Shown here piece by piece: positions 53,568 through 62,720 of a stretch of 64,000 nt of DNA. The DNA comes from Chitinophaga ginsengisegetis. GTDB taxonomy: Bacteria > Bacteroidota > Bacteroidia > Chitinophagales > Chitinophagaceae. The notes under the pieces are model-generated. The model made no database searches. It saw only the letters and a list, made by a program, of their open reading frames with translations, and had not been told where the DNA came from. Made by a program: the position numbers and the translations under genes. The stretch is taken from assembly GCF_900168065.1 (NCBI RefSeq), contig NZ_FUZZ01000001.1:1922001-1986000 (forward strand), given 5' to 3'. Every line of letters starts with the position of its first letter. Within the stretch, counting starts at the first letter, position 1.

Positions 53568-54413
53568 ATGAAAACACTAACTTTCTTAACCAGCTGCTTA
53601 CTCATGGCTGTGAGTGCTTTTTCCCAAACGGCTCCCTGCTGCCATACAGATGCCATCACGGAATTTGCCGCACTGGCCAGCCAGGAAGAATTCCGCATGG
53701 CGCACAAAGACCCGCTGCCATTCACCTACCAGGGAACTACCGGCGCGGCTGTCACGTTTCCCACTACAGATGGAACACCTGCGCATGGCTTTCTGTTCAA
53801 AGCCAAAGAAACCTCGGATAAATACCTGTTGGTGTACCAGGAATGGTATGGCCTCAACGACTACATAAAAAAGCAATCGGAGCAACTGTATAACGACCTG
53901 GGAGGCAAAGTAAATGTGCTGGCCGTGGACATGTATGATCAAAAGGTAGCTACCAACCGGGAAGATGCCGCTAAATTAATGCAGGGAGCCCCCAGGGAAC
54001 GATTACAGGCCATTATGCAGGGGGCAATTACCTATGCCGGGAAAACGGCTAAAATAGCGTCCATTGGCTGGTGTTTCGGAGGTGGATTGTCTTTGCAGTC
54101 GGGTTTACTGGCGGGGCCTCAAAATGTGGGCGCAGTGATGTATTACGGCATGCCTGAGAAAGATGTGAGTAAGCTGAAAACTTTACACGGGCCGGTACTG
54201 GGATTATTCGGCAACAAAGACAAAGGCATTAACCCGCAGGTAGTAGATGAATTTGAGAAGAACATGAAGGAAGCGGGTAAAACACTCACGGTTAAACGTT
54301 ATGATGCGGCGCATGGCTTTGCCAATCCGAGCAACCCTATTTTCGACAGCGCCGCTACTGCGGATGCCTATGGATATGTGGTGCCATTTCTGAAAAAAGC
54401 ATTTTCACTGTAA
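53568..54413 (+). CDS. Dienelactone hydrolase family protein, exported
   Basis: A 281-residue alpha/beta hydrolase with a signal peptide (1-19, AFSQ). The nucleophile elbow is SIGWCFGGGLSLQ, with Cys as in dienelactone hydrolases. The acid is in LFGNKDKGI and the His in AAHGFANPSN. The N-terminal part of some 50 residues is not typical. Because it is exported it is unlikely to act in aromatic degradation as the classic enzyme does. A terminator follows. Confidence 0.88.
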   Translation: MKTLTFLTSCLLMAVSAFSQTAPCCHTDAITEFAALASQEEFRMAHKDPLPFTYQGTTGAAVTFPTTDGTPAHGFLFKAKETSDKYLLVYQEWYGLNDYIKKQSEQLYNDLGGKVNVLAVDMYDQKVATNREDAAKLMQGAPRERLQAIMQGAITYAGKTAKIASIGWCFGGGLSLQSGLLAGPQNVGAVMYYGMPEKDVSKLKTLHGPVLGLFGNKDKGINPQVVDEFEKNMKEAGKTLTVKRYDAAHGFANPSNPIFDSAATADAYGYVVPFLKKAFSL

Positions 54414-54417
54414 ATGT

Positions 54418-54446
54418 TCAGCGGAGGGAAGATGTCCCTCCGCTGA
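54418..54446. terminator. Bidirectional hairpin between convergent genes
   Basis: A perfect 12-bp stem TCAGCGGAGGGA with loop AGATG lies between the dienelactone hydrolase stop and the TIM-barrel stop. Confidence 0.8.
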
Positions 54447-54453
54447 AATATCT

Positions 54454-55476
54454 TTACTTACCGCCGAGTCTGAGCAGCAATTCTTTTGTTTTCCTGATAC
54501 CTTCTTCTTCAGATAATTTTTCGCCTTCGTACTCAATACCCATGAAGCCATTGAAGCCGGCGTCTTTCACTGTTTTGAGGATACGGGTATAGTCGATGGT
54601 TACTTCGTTGCCGTTGGCATCGAAGTCGTATGTTTTTGCGCTCACGCCTTTTGCAAAAGGCATCAGTTCTGCCACACCTTTGTAGCGGTCGTATTCTTCG
54701 AGGCAGGTAGTTTTAGCCCATGCCTCCGGCGTGTTGCTTTCCGGTTTGCTCCTTTTTATGCAGAAGTTGCCCAGATCCGGCAGGGTGCCGCAGTTGGGCA
54801 TGTTCACGGTTTTCATTACGCCACTCAGCCATTCGCCGTTGGAAGACATGCCCCCGTGGTTTTCCACAATCACGTTGATGTCATGTTCTTTTCCAAAGGT
54901 AGCCAGCCTGGTGAGACCATCTGCAGCCGCTTTGGCTACTTCTTCCGGAGATCCCTCTCCTGCTGCGTTTACACGGATCGCATGACAACCCAGGAACTTA
55001 GCTGCTTCCACCCACTTGTAATGATTTTCAACCGCCTTCATTCTTTTCTTCACATCCAGGTCGCCCATTTCTCCTTCCCCATCGCACATAATGAGTACGC
55101 TGCGAACACCCAAATCATCGGCGCGTTTCTTCATGTCTGCGAGGTATGCCTGATCCTTTGCTTTGTCTTTGAAGAACTGGTTCACGTATTCGATGTTTTC
55201 AATACCGAATTCATTCTTTGCGCGGGAGGCGAAATCCAGGTGGTTCATTTTACCTGCAAACAAAGCTTTATGGAACGACCATTCCGCCAGCGAGATCTTA
55301 AAGAAAAGCTCGTGGGCAGTAGCTTCGCCGGGCTTTGCAGCAGCGGCGCTGTCGCCTTCACTCTTCGTGGACTTCCCCTCATTACAGGCGGCCAGTATAA
55401 CGGGCAACATCCCCATTCCCATAGTGTACACGCCCATTTGACGCAGGAATTGCCTGCGGTTGTTAACATTACTCAT
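54454..55476 (-). CDS. Exported sugar-phosphate isomerase/epimerase-like TIM-barrel protein
   Basis: A 340-residue protein with a twin-Arg-like N-terminus (NNRRQFLRQMG) and a lipobox (VILAAC, Cys31), so it may be exported folded and lipidated. The xylose-isomerase-like TIM barrel shows in ENHGGMSSNGEWLSG (metal Glu and His), GFNGFMGIEYEGEKLSEEEG and NCGTLPDLGNF. Members of this group act on sugars such as inositol or hydroxypyruvate; the substrate is not known. No sugar-transport genes adjoin. Confidence 0.85.
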   Translation of the reverse strand: MSNVNNRRQFLRQMGVYTMGMGMLPVILAACNEGKSTKSEGDSAAAAKPGEATAHELFFKISLAEWSFHKALFAGKMNHLDFASRAKNEFGIENIEYVNQFFKDKAKDQAYLADMKKRADDLGVRSVLIMCDGEGEMGDLDVKKRMKAVENHYKWVEAAKFLGCHAIRVNAAGEGSPEEVAKAAADGLTRLATFGKEHDINVIVENHGGMSSNGEWLSGVMKTVNMPNCGTLPDLGNFCIKRSKPESNTPEAWAKTTCLEEYDRYKGVAELMPFAKGVSAKTYDFDANGNEVTIDYTRILKTVKDAGFNGFMGIEYEGEKLSEEEGIRKTKELLLRLGGK

Positions 55477-55572
55477 ATACGTGGGTTTTAAAATTCATTC
55501 TCCTAAAATATTCATTTACACGGGGGAAAGCAAGTTTAAGCGTATAAATTTTCAGGGAGAAAGAAAAAAGAA

Positions 55573-56463
55573 CTATTTAAAAGGGATTTCAGAAAGAAGA
55601 TGATAACGCGCCGCTTCCGCCGCTGCTGCGGCCTGAAGGGCGTTGTTGTAAGTGGCCGGAACCTGGCTGCCGTGGGCAAAAAGAAGGCGGTACTGTTCCG
55701 CATACTGCGGATAGTATTGCTGCACGGCCTGCATCACCAGCTGTTTGCTATCGGCCGCTTCGTCTCCCCACAACGTAGTGGAAGCGGGAAATACATACCG
55801 CGCGCCATGCTGGTGAAAAGCAGCGTATAGCCGTGCTAGTTGCTCCGGCCTGTCGGTGATAAACGGTAAGAGAGGCATTAAACTCACGCCGGTCATAAAC
55901 CCTGCATCTGCGCAGGATTTCAGGGCCAGCAACCGTTGTGCGGGATCAGGCGCACCGGGTTCAAACTGTTTCCCGATAATTGGATCGATGGTACTAAAAG
56001 AGAAAGTGATCATGGCCTTGTGCCGGTACAAAGCCATATCAGCGGGCAATACGGCCTGTTCGTTGATTTGCCGGAGGATGTCGAGATCGCGTAATACCAG
56101 CGGCGATTTGGTGATGATATGTACCGGGAAACGGTATTCAAGCAGTAGTTCGAGGATGCTCCGGGTGAGCAGTTCCTTTTCTTCCAGCGGAAGATATGCA
56201 TCTGTTACAGACGACAGCACCACAAAGCCCTGTTGCTGCTTACGCGCCCTGGCTGCGAGTTGCCGGCGAAGAATGGTTAACGCATTTTCTTTCACCGATA
56301 ACTTTTCTGCCATGTTGATACCGTATTTACTACCGCGTATATAACAGTACAAACAGTTGAATGCGCAACCGCTATACGGATTAATGGTATAGTCGTCCAG
56401 GAACCAGGGGTCCCTTCTTTTGGTTTTATTCAGTAGTGACGTAACCGTTATATACCTGGGCAT
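55573..56463 (-). CDS. Radical SAM protein (SPL / Rv2578c-like)
   Basis: A 296-residue protein with the cluster motif SGCAFNCLYCYIRGSKYG (Cys33, Cys37, Cys40), which binds a [4Fe-4S] cluster and SAM. The surrounding sequence (DPWFLDDYTINPYSGCAFNC) matches the family related to spore photoproduct lyase, often labelled Rv2578c-like. A photolyase-like or other role is uncertain. The C-terminal part lacks any second Cys cluster that I can see. Confidence 0.88.
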   Translation of the reverse strand: MPRYITVTSLLNKTKRRDPWFLDDYTINPYSGCAFNCLYCYIRGSKYGINMAEKLSVKENALTILRRQLAARARKQQQGFVVLSSVTDAYLPLEEKELLTRSILELLLEYRFPVHIITKSPLVLRDLDILRQINEQAVLPADMALYRHKAMITFSFSTIDPIIGKQFEPGAPDPAQRLLALKSCADAGFMTGVSLMPLLPFITDRPEQLARLYAAFHQHGARYVFPASTTLWGDEAADSKQLVMQAVQQYYPQYAEQYRLLFAHGSQVPATYNNALQAAAAAEAARYHLLSEIPFK

Positions 56464-56519
56464 ATGCGAAGTTATATCACCAAAGGTCCGGATTTTATTT
56501 CATGGTCCCATGTAGCTTT

Positions 56520-57398
56520 TTATGTTACGTCGGCTGCCAGTACCGCCAGGATACCCTGTAACACGGCTTCATGCCGCATGATACGGAAATGGCCGTCGCC
56601 GGTGATGCGAAGCGATTGTATAGCCGGGTATTGCTGCAGGTAGTCGTCTATTTCCGTGGCTTTTGCGAGGGTGTCAGTAGTATCGTAAGCCATCCATATT
56701 TTATCTGCCTTGATGTTATTGATGTAGCGGTGCATGTCCATTTCAGAGAGGTCTTCTTTCAATCTTTGCCGGATCAGTTGATGCAGCACGGGCATTACTA
56801 CCGGGTGGATACGGAACAGGCGGAGCGCTTCATCAAAGAATACGGGTGCGCTCAATGCGGTGCTGAGCATCAGCAGGCGTGGCACGTGTACATTTTTGCG
56901 GGAAAGGGTAAGCGCGGCATTGAGTCCGCCGAACGAATGGCCAACGATAGCATGCAGGGGACCTTCCTGTTGCATCACCTGTTCCAGTACATGCATCCAT
57001 TGCACCAGGTTGGTGCGTTTGCCGCCGGAAAGGCCGTGTGCCGGCCCATCGTAGGACACTACCCGGTAGCCCTGCGCCACCATTGAACTGATGAGTTGTT
57101 TAAAATGAAGAGGGCTGCCACCCCAGCCGTGGAGCAATAATACTTTGGGGCCGGTGGTTCCCCAGCGGTAGGTAGTTACTTTCAGGGGCGCATTATCGAA
57201 AGGATAGCTGGTTACCTCCAAATGCTGCAATACGGCCTGATCGCGGAACTGCTGATGTACCGGCCGGAGCTTTAATGCGGGCGGTGTGCAGTACAGCCGG
57301 TAAAACAGCTTTGCCGTGGTAACCGGAAACGGGCGGCTCATGGCGGATAATATCGCACCGGTCATCCGCAGTGACAATGGTAAAACCTGGTGTTGCAT
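56520..57398 (-). CDS. Alpha/beta hydrolase, in the TetR regulon
   Basis: A 292-residue hydrolase with LLLHGWGGSPLHFKQLI (oxyanion hole), the nucleophile elbow AIVGHSFGGLNAALTLS, and a late His in ITGDGHFRIMRHE. No signal peptide. It begins 38 bp after the TetR gene stop, and an operator-like palindrome matching the one upstream of tetR lies in that gap. The TetR protein therefore probably controls it directly. The substrate is unknown. Confidence 0.88.
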   Translation of the reverse strand: MQHQVLPLSLRMTGAILSAMSRPFPVTTAKLFYRLYCTPPALKLRPVHQQFRDQAVLQHLEVTSYPFDNAPLKVTTYRWGTTGPKVLLLHGWGGSPLHFKQLISSMVAQGYRVVSYDGPAHGLSGGKRTNLVQWMHVLEQVMQQEGPLHAIVGHSFGGLNAALTLSRKNVHVPRLLMLSTALSAPVFFDEALRLFRIHPVVMPVLHQLIRQRLKEDLSEMDMHRYINNIKADKIWMAYDTTDTLAKATEIDDYLQQYPAIQSLRITGDGHFRIMRHEAVLQGILAVLAADVT

Positions 57399-57401
57399 TT
57401 T

Positions 57402-57417
57402 TAGACCGATTGGTTTA
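57402..57417. promoter_or_regulatory. TetR operator-like palindrome upstream of the hydrolase
   Basis: TAGACCGATTGGTTTA shares its half-site TAGACC and the ATTGGT core with the palindrome at 58041-58056. It lies 3 bp upstream of the hydrolase start. Confidence 0.6.
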
Positions 57418-57436
57418 TTTTTAGGAATAAAAAAAG

Positions 57437-58027
57437 TTAAAGAGAATGATGCCTGATTTCTTCTCTTAGCGCTTCCAGTACCACGAGCATCTGTTTATTA
57501 TGTCCGAGTACGCTGCTTACGAGTATAGCGCCTTCCAGCATGGTAAACATGCGGATAGCAAATTTCCGTTCGTCCCAGTCTTTTTTAAACTCGCCGTGTT
57601 CCTTTCCGTACTGCACCATTTTGGCGATGCGCGACTGGTAGTAGAGTACCAGTTCGCTCACTTTTTTCTTCAGCCCCGGGTTGGTGTCATCTGCCTCCAC
57701 GCCGAAGTTGAGCATAGGACAGCCACCGGCTATTTTCTGCTCCGCCGGGAAGCGGGTATAATATTCAAACAACGCTTCAAACTTACCGGCCGAAGTATTA
57801 GCGGTAGCGGTTACCTGCCGCAGGTTCAGCTTCTCTTCTTCCGCGATATAATCAAACACTTCCATCACTATTTCCTCTTTGGAGGAAAAGTTGCCGTACA
57901 CACCTCCCTTCGCCAGCCTGGTGGCTTTGAGGATGTCGCTGATAGAGGTGCCGGCCACTCCTTTTTTGTTAAAAATAGGAGCGGCTTTTTCTATAATGAA
58001 CTGGCGTGTTTTTTCTGCTTTACCCAT
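57437..58027 (-). CDS. TetR/AcrR family transcriptional regulator
   Basis: A 196-residue regulator with the TetR N-terminal helix-turn-helix (IIEKAAPIFNKKGVAGTSIS then LAKGGVYGNFSSKEEIV). The C-terminal ligand domain has a Cys at GGCPMLNFGVEADDTNPGLK, which resembles the LmrA/YxaF-type C-terminal region. It lies upstream of the hydrolase on the same strand, and both have operator-like palindromes, so autoregulation with the hydrolase as second target is likely. Confidence 0.92.
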   Translation of the reverse strand: MGKAEKTRQFIIEKAAPIFNKKGVAGTSISDILKATRLAKGGVYGNFSSKEEIVMEVFDYIAEEEKLNLRQVTATANTSAGKFEALFEYYTRFPAEQKIAGGCPMLNFGVEADDTNPGLKKKVSELVLYYQSRIAKMVQYGKEHGEFKKDWDERKFAIRMFTMLEGAILVSSVLGHNKQMLVVLEALREEIRHHSL

Positions 58028-58040
58028 GCTTTTAGCAAAT

Positions 58041-58056
58041 TAGACCAATTGGTCCA
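58041..58056. promoter_or_regulatory. TetR operator upstream of its own gene
   Basis: TAGACCAATTGGTCCA has the perfect 12-bp palindrome GACCAATTGGTC at 58043-58054, 14 bp before the tetR start. It lies where a -33 to -7 region would be, so bound TetR would block transcription. Confidence 0.72.
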
Positions 58057-58084
58057 TTCTGGCAAATATTTTTTCTACGCGGAG

Positions 58085-58783
58085 TTATAAATTAAAGATG
58101 CGTTCAATCGCCGGTGCATAGGCCGCCCCAATGGGGATTGGTATGTTTTTGATGTAAAGAGAGTTGCGGTCGGCGCGTTCAATTTTTTTATTAGCCACAA
58201 TATAGGAGCGGTGCACACGGGTGAATGAGCCGATGGGCAGCAGATCTACCGCCTCCTGCATAGACAGGCGGGAAATGAGCTTACGGTCGGTGAGGATGAA
58301 GTTCACATAATTGCCGGCGCTTTCGAGGTAGAGGATATCATCCAGCACAATGCGGAATTGTTCATAGCCGCTTTTCACAAAGATGTAGTCTGTTTGTTCC
58401 TTATTCACAGGAACGCCATTCTGTTGTTTCAGCTGCAACAGGTTATTGGCTTTATTGCAGGCTTTCATGAAACGTATCAGGGAAAAGGGTTTGAGCAGGT
58501 AATCGATGGCGTCCAGCTCAAAACTTTTCACCGCATGTTCAGAATAGGCGGTGGTAAAAACCGTCATGGGCGGATGCGGCAAACTGGATAAAAAATCCAG
58601 CCCGGAGATATCCGGCATTTTAATATCCAGGAACAGCAGGTCTACTTTTTCCTTACTGAGAAAGTCGATTGCTTCAAAAGCATTGGTAAAAAAACCCTTC
58701 ATTTCCAGGAAGGGAACCTTGGCAGCGTGATTTTTGATAACAGCCAGCGCCACCGGTTCATCATCTATCGCAATAGCAGTCAT
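58085..58783 (-). CDS. LytTR-family response regulator
   Basis: A 232-residue regulator with a receiver domain (phospho-acceptor Asp53 in LLFLDIKMPDISG) and a LytTR DNA-binding domain (about 130-232; ILYLESAGNYVNFIL and FTRVHRSYIVANKKI). It is the third gene of a unit of LytS-type kinase, DUF4407 protein and regulator, 35 bp after the middle gene. Its targets are not visible. Confidence 0.92.
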   Translation of the reverse strand: MTAIAIDDEPVALAVIKNHAAKVPFLEMKGFFTNAFEAIDFLSKEKVDLLFLDIKMPDISGLDFLSSLPHPPMTVFTTAYSEHAVKSFELDAIDYLLKPFSLIRFMKACNKANNLLQLKQQNGVPVNKEQTDYIFVKSGYEQFRIVLDDILYLESAGNYVNFILTDRKLISRLSMQEAVDLLPIGSFTRVHRSYIVANKKIERADRNSLYIKNIPIPIGAAYAPAIERIFNL

Positions 58784-58818
58784 CTTTGGCTATTTTTACG
58801 GGTAAGCAATACAGGGAT

Positions 58819-60003
58819 CTAACTAATTTTGCCGAGCAGGAGTCGCCGGGCCTGCTGCCAGAGATTCTGGTACTGGCTGTTTTCCCGGCTTTGCCACTCT
58901 TTTACGAGGGCATCAGCCTGTTCGCGGCGCAGGTCGCGGGTAGATTCAAACAGGTGGTCCACCGTTTCCTTATCGGCTGCCAGTGCAGCAGCCTGGTAGT
59001 GTTCCATTAATTCTTTGCCGGTGTCTGTTTGCAGCCGTGCGGAGGCTACGCCCTGGGCAGTGGCGGCAGCCAGCTTTTCATCGTACTCACCTTTGGGCAT
59101 CAGTATTTTGCTAAGCAGCGGCATTACTTCAATGAGGGTAATGATAAATACAATGAGGCGGTAGCGTTGTTTTACCGGCGGATGCGTTTCGGTCAGTTCG
59201 TTCAGGGCTTCTATCTGCGCCAGGAATCCGTTGGTGAGTGTGCTAACATATACGGCTTCCTTCAGGCTGTCCACGCTGTGCATACGTGCCATTTGTGCCT
59301 GCAGCTGTTGCTGCTGCGGCTCCCAGGCTCTTTGCATGGCCTGCAGTTCTTCCTCCGATTTGAGATAAGCCGATTTCTTTACGCGGGCAATGTCCGACTC
59401 TCCTATTCTGCCGGAGCCGCCGGTGCCGTCGGTTTCTTTGATGTAGCCATCTTTATATACTTTCAGCTCCGCGGTTTTCTGCGCCAGCTGCTGCTTGCCC
59501 TGATCAAGGGATTGCTGCAGGGTGGCCATCTGGCCGGCATTGAGCTTTACCAGTTGCGCGCGGTAAGCATCGAGCTTTGCCTGCTTGCCAAGTTCCAGCT
59601 GTGTATCGATATCTTTCTTAAATAACATTAATACCACAGGCTGGGAAATAAACAAACCTATAGTAACGGCAAGGACTAAACGAAATATTACCGGCATCAC
59701 TTTTATGCTGCCGTTGGTGCGCGACATGGCGGCAATAAGCGTACGGTCGACCGATAAAATGGCAAAGCCAAAAAACAGCGCCAGCCCGGCTACCACCATA
59801 TCATCGTTTACGATGGTGGAAAAGAAATAGCCCCACGACAGTGTGGCAAACATCCACGTCACCAATACAGATACACCGATGATACGGTACCGCTCTTTCT
59901 CGGTTTTACACTCCTGCAAAACATCGGCATCAGCAGCGGCCAGCCACCATAAAAAGCGCGTCATGCCATCGGGGCCCGGTACCACTTCTTCTTCTTTTTT
60001 CAT
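58819..60003 (-). CDS. DUF4407-family membrane protein
   Basis: A 394-residue protein with three membrane segments near the N-terminus (about 44-66, 71-93, 102-128), a long soluble coiled-coil stretch (about 135-265, Gln/Lys/Glu/Leu-rich), a fourth membrane segment (about 281-302), and a charged C-terminal tail ending QARRLLLGKIS. The FLWWLAAADADVLQECKTEK and FAILSVDRTLIA segments are typical of DUF4407. The function is unknown. It begins 4 bp after the kinase gene and lies before the response regulator, so it may be a sensor or regulator partner of the pair. Confidence 0.85.
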   Translation of the reverse strand: MKKEEEVVPGPDGMTRFLWWLAAADADVLQECKTEKERYRIIGVSVLVTWMFATLSWGYFFSTIVNDDMVVAGLALFFGFAILSVDRTLIAAMSRTNGSIKVMPVIFRLVLAVTIGLFISQPVVLMLFKKDIDTQLELGKQAKLDAYRAQLVKLNAGQMATLQQSLDQGKQQLAQKTAELKVYKDGYIKETDGTGGSGRIGESDIARVKKSAYLKSEEELQAMQRAWEPQQQQLQAQMARMHSVDSLKEAVYVSTLTNGFLAQIEALNELTETHPPVKQRYRLIVFIITLIEVMPLLSKILMPKGEYDEKLAAATAQGVASARLQTDTGKELMEHYQAAALAADKETVDHLFESTRDLRREQADALVKEWQSRENSQYQNLWQQARRLLLGKIS

Positions 60004-60007
60004 TTAC

Positions 60008-61519
60008 TTATTTATTAACATCAATTGTCAGATGGATAAAAAACTCAGTAGCCGTGTGACGGATACTCAGCTCGTGCCGGTGAGGGTACAATAAATTTAG
60101 TCTTTCTTTTACATTATTCAAACCAATCCCCATACCCTCCCTCTCCGGATCATTTTCCGGGCGGGGGTGCACGCTGTTATACACATCGAAGAAGATCTGA
60201 TCGGCAGTGCAGCTCAGGGAAATCACGATACGGGAGCGGTGCCGCAGGCTGATCCCGTGTTTAAACGCATTTTCCACGAAAGGGATCAGTAACATCGGCG
60301 CAATCTCATGCTGACATTGACTTTCATCTATATTTACTTCTATCAGGATATCGGGAGATGACAATACGCGCAGGCGTTGCAGGGCGATATAATTTTGCAG
60401 GTAAGCCACCTCCTTATCCAATGGAATTTTTTCCATATGGTTATCATGTAGCATAAACCGCATCATATCACCCAGTTTCTGGATGCCTTCGCTGGTACGG
60501 GCAGCCTCTTCCTGTAAGGCGGTACCATACAGCGTGTTAAGGGCATTGAATAAAAAATGCGGATTGATCTGGGAACGCAGGAAGTCGAGATTGGCGGCGG
60601 AATGCCCCAGCGCTTTCTTCAGCGTTACCACCGTATTCACCTGCTTCTGGCGGCTTTTAAACAACAGCCAGCAAACGGGCAGCACAATGCCTGTGGATAC
60701 CGCTATACCAATAAGTGCAAGCGCCACAAACCAGCCTCCGTCGCGGTGTACCAGTGCGCGGCATATCAATGCCATCAGCACATTACTTCCCAGGATGGTG
60801 AAGACTACATCCCGGATCAGTAAGCTCTTATTCCGGTGGATGTCCTCGAATGCCGGAAATACTTTATAACGGAGAATAAAAAACACGGCAATCTGCGAAG
60901 GACCAAAGAAAAAGATCATCAGTGCCATGTCCCTGGAATCGGAAAACGACAGGCAAAACAATACCGCAAATGCGCCGGCAGCCCAGCAAATTTCTGTAAG
61001 CATCTGCCGGAAAGCCGGATCTGTTACAATACGCGGAGACAGCAGACTTACCAGTGCTTTGCGGAAATAATAATACGCCACATAGAGCACGCCGGAAAAA
61101 ACAGTAGTGATGAAAGCTGTTTTTGCAAAATACATATGCGCCCCCCGCACCGTGTCATATACGCCCAGCAGGTAGCCATTGTAATAAGAATTGGCAACCA
61201 TCATCATGGCAAAATAAAACGCCCCCACCGGGATCAGCAGCAATATGCCTCCCAGCCACTTCCCCTTCTCCAGGAACTCCGGCACAATTACAAAATTCAC
61301 CAGCAGGAAGGTCACATACACCAGCGTTACCCGTCCCATAGAAGGCAGCAGGTAATGAATGTAATAGTCGAACACCTGGTGATAGGTGGCGAACTTTCTG
61401 CCATAGATCTCCTGCAGCTCAAATACGTTATAAATAATGCTGGGGTATAGGATCGAAAACATCAGCAACACAAAAATGGCGGTTACGATGCCGAATTCAA
61501 TTTTCTTAAATTGATTCAT
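60008..61519 (-). CDS. LytS/YehU-type sensor histidine kinase
   Basis: Start at ATG 61519 (MNQFKKIEFGIVTAIFVLLM); an in-frame codon at 61693 would add a non-conserved extension of 58 residues. The 503-residue kinase has about seven hydrophobic segments in its first 280 residues, then the His-kinase domain with phosphorylated His in QINPHFLFNALNTLYG, and an ATPase domain with LIPFVENAFKHGI and the GMGIGLNNVKERL glycine loop. It signals to the LytTR regulator two genes on. Confidence 0.92.
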   Translation of the reverse strand: MNQFKKIEFGIVTAIFVLLMFSILYPSIIYNVFELQEIYGRKFATYHQVFDYYIHYLLPSMGRVTLVYVTFLLVNFVIVPEFLEKGKWLGGILLLIPVGAFYFAMMMVANSYYNGYLLGVYDTVRGAHMYFAKTAFITTVFSGVLYVAYYYFRKALVSLLSPRIVTDPAFRQMLTEICWAAGAFAVLFCLSFSDSRDMALMIFFFGPSQIAVFFILRYKVFPAFEDIHRNKSLLIRDVVFTILGSNVLMALICRALVHRDGGWFVALALIGIAVSTGIVLPVCWLLFKSRQKQVNTVVTLKKALGHSAANLDFLRSQINPHFLFNALNTLYGTALQEEAARTSEGIQKLGDMMRFMLHDNHMEKIPLDKEVAYLQNYIALQRLRVLSSPDILIEVNIDESQCQHEIAPMLLIPFVENAFKHGISLRHRSRIVISLSCTADQIFFDVYNSVHPRPENDPEREGMGIGLNNVKERLNLLYPHRHELSIRHTATEFFIHLTIDVNK

Positions 61520-61727
61520 AAGGTTGATGTATTTAAGGCAATAATAGCAATTGTTGCTATGCAGCAGGGGCAAAATGGGATGAAAGTAGTGTAATCCGGT
61601 ATGAAATCGGTTTTGATGGTAAAATAAGAACGCCCTCCGGAAGCCATCCCTATGAGTGTCGGGCTGACAGGGATAATTATAATAAATCGACAATCTTTAT
61701 TATTTTCATCGCCTCAACAAGCCCAAT

Positions 61728-62138
61728 ATGAGCACATCCAACAGACGTAAATTTTTAGGAACCGCAGCAGCGCTTGCCGCCGGTACTGCCGCTGCCGCAG
61801 CAATCCCCTCAACAAATATGGAAAAGAAATACCCGATTGTACATCATGTGTTCTTCTGGCTGAAGAACCCGGATTCCAAAGAAGACCGCGATAAACTGGT
61901 GGCCGGCGTAAAAACCCTGTCGAAAATAGAAACTGTTCGTGACCTGCGTGTAGGCGTGGTAGCGAGTACCGAAAAACGCGAGGTAGTGGATAACAGCTGG
62001 GGCGTATCAGAACTGATCTTTTTCAGTGACCTCGCCGGACAGGCCACCTATCAAACCCATCCCATTCACCTGGAGTTTATAAAAAACTGTAGTCATTTAT
62101 GGGAGAAAGTAATCGTTTATGATGCCGTAGAAGTATAA
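61728..62138 (+). CDS. Exported Dabb-family (stress-responsive alpha/beta barrel) protein
   Basis: A 136-residue protein with a Tat-like signal (NRRKFLGTAAALAAGTAAAA) and a Dabb domain starting PIVHHVFFWLKNP and ending near HPIHLEFIKNCSHLWEKVIV. This dimeric ferredoxin-like fold is common in stress-response proteins, but the reaction, if any, is unknown. It is 9 bp upstream of the DinB gene. Confidence 0.85.
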   Translation: MSTSNRRKFLGTAAALAAGTAAAAAIPSTNMEKKYPIVHHVFFWLKNPDSKEDRDKLVAGVKTLSKIETVRDLRVGVVASTEKREVVDNSWGVSELIFFSDLAGQATYQTHPIHLEFIKNCSHLWEKVIVYDAVEV

Positions 62139-62147
62139 AAAGATATC

Positions 62148-62651
62148 ATGGCAACGGAATACTGGATGAGCGGGCCGGTAGAAAATATACCGGCATTACT
62201 GCAACCCGTGGCGCATGCTTTACTGCAGGCCAACCAGGAGATCAATAACTTAATGCAGGATTTCCCGGAAGATCTTTTATGGGAGAAGCCAGCCGGACTG
62301 GCCTCTCCGGGATATCATCTTCAGCATGTGAGTGGTGTGCTCGACCGGCTGTTTACCTACGCCAGGGCAGAAGCGCTCAGTCAGCAGCAGTTTGCCGCCC
62401 TGGCTGATGAAGGTAACCCAGGCGCAACTCTTCATGATCTGCTGGATCATTTCAATGCACAGGTACATCAATCGCTGATGCAATTGTCCGCCACCCCGGA
62501 AGACACGCTCACTGCTTTCCGGGGTGTAGGCAGAAAACAGCTCCCCTCTACCGTGTTGGGGTTACTGTTTCATGCCGCAGAACATACTATGCGGCACACC
62601 GGGCAATTGCTTGTTACGGCCAAAGTGCTGCTGGATATGCATGCGCGTTAA
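62148..62651 (+). CDS. DinB-family protein (four-helix metal-binding fold)
   Basis: A 167-residue, helix-rich protein. Metal-ligand candidates are His in GYHLQHVSGVLDRLF and in FHAAEHTMRHTGQLLV, the usual pattern of three His on two helices in DinB/YfiT proteins. Members include bacillithiol and mycothiol S-transferases and metal-dependent hydrolases. The substrate is not known. It is cotranscribed with the Dabb gene (9 bp). Confidence 0.85.
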   Translation: MATEYWMSGPVENIPALLQPVAHALLQANQEINNLMQDFPEDLLWEKPAGLASPGYHLQHVSGVLDRLFTYARAEALSQQQFAALADEGNPGATLHDLLDHFNAQVHQSLMQLSATPEDTLTAFRGVGRKQLPSTVLGLLFHAAEHTMRHTGQLLVTAKVLLDMHAR

Positions 62652-62683
62652 AAGCGATGCCGCCATTACCCTTCGTGTAAATC

Positions 62684-62700
62684 CGGATATTTTTTATCCG
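62684..62700. terminator. Short hairpin between DinB and GGT genes
   Basis: Stem CGGATA/TATCCG with a T-rich loop, about 33 nt after the DinB stop. It is weak, with no T-run after the stem. Confidence 0.35.
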
Positions 62701-62720
62701 TAAAACTATAAATTAGCCCT

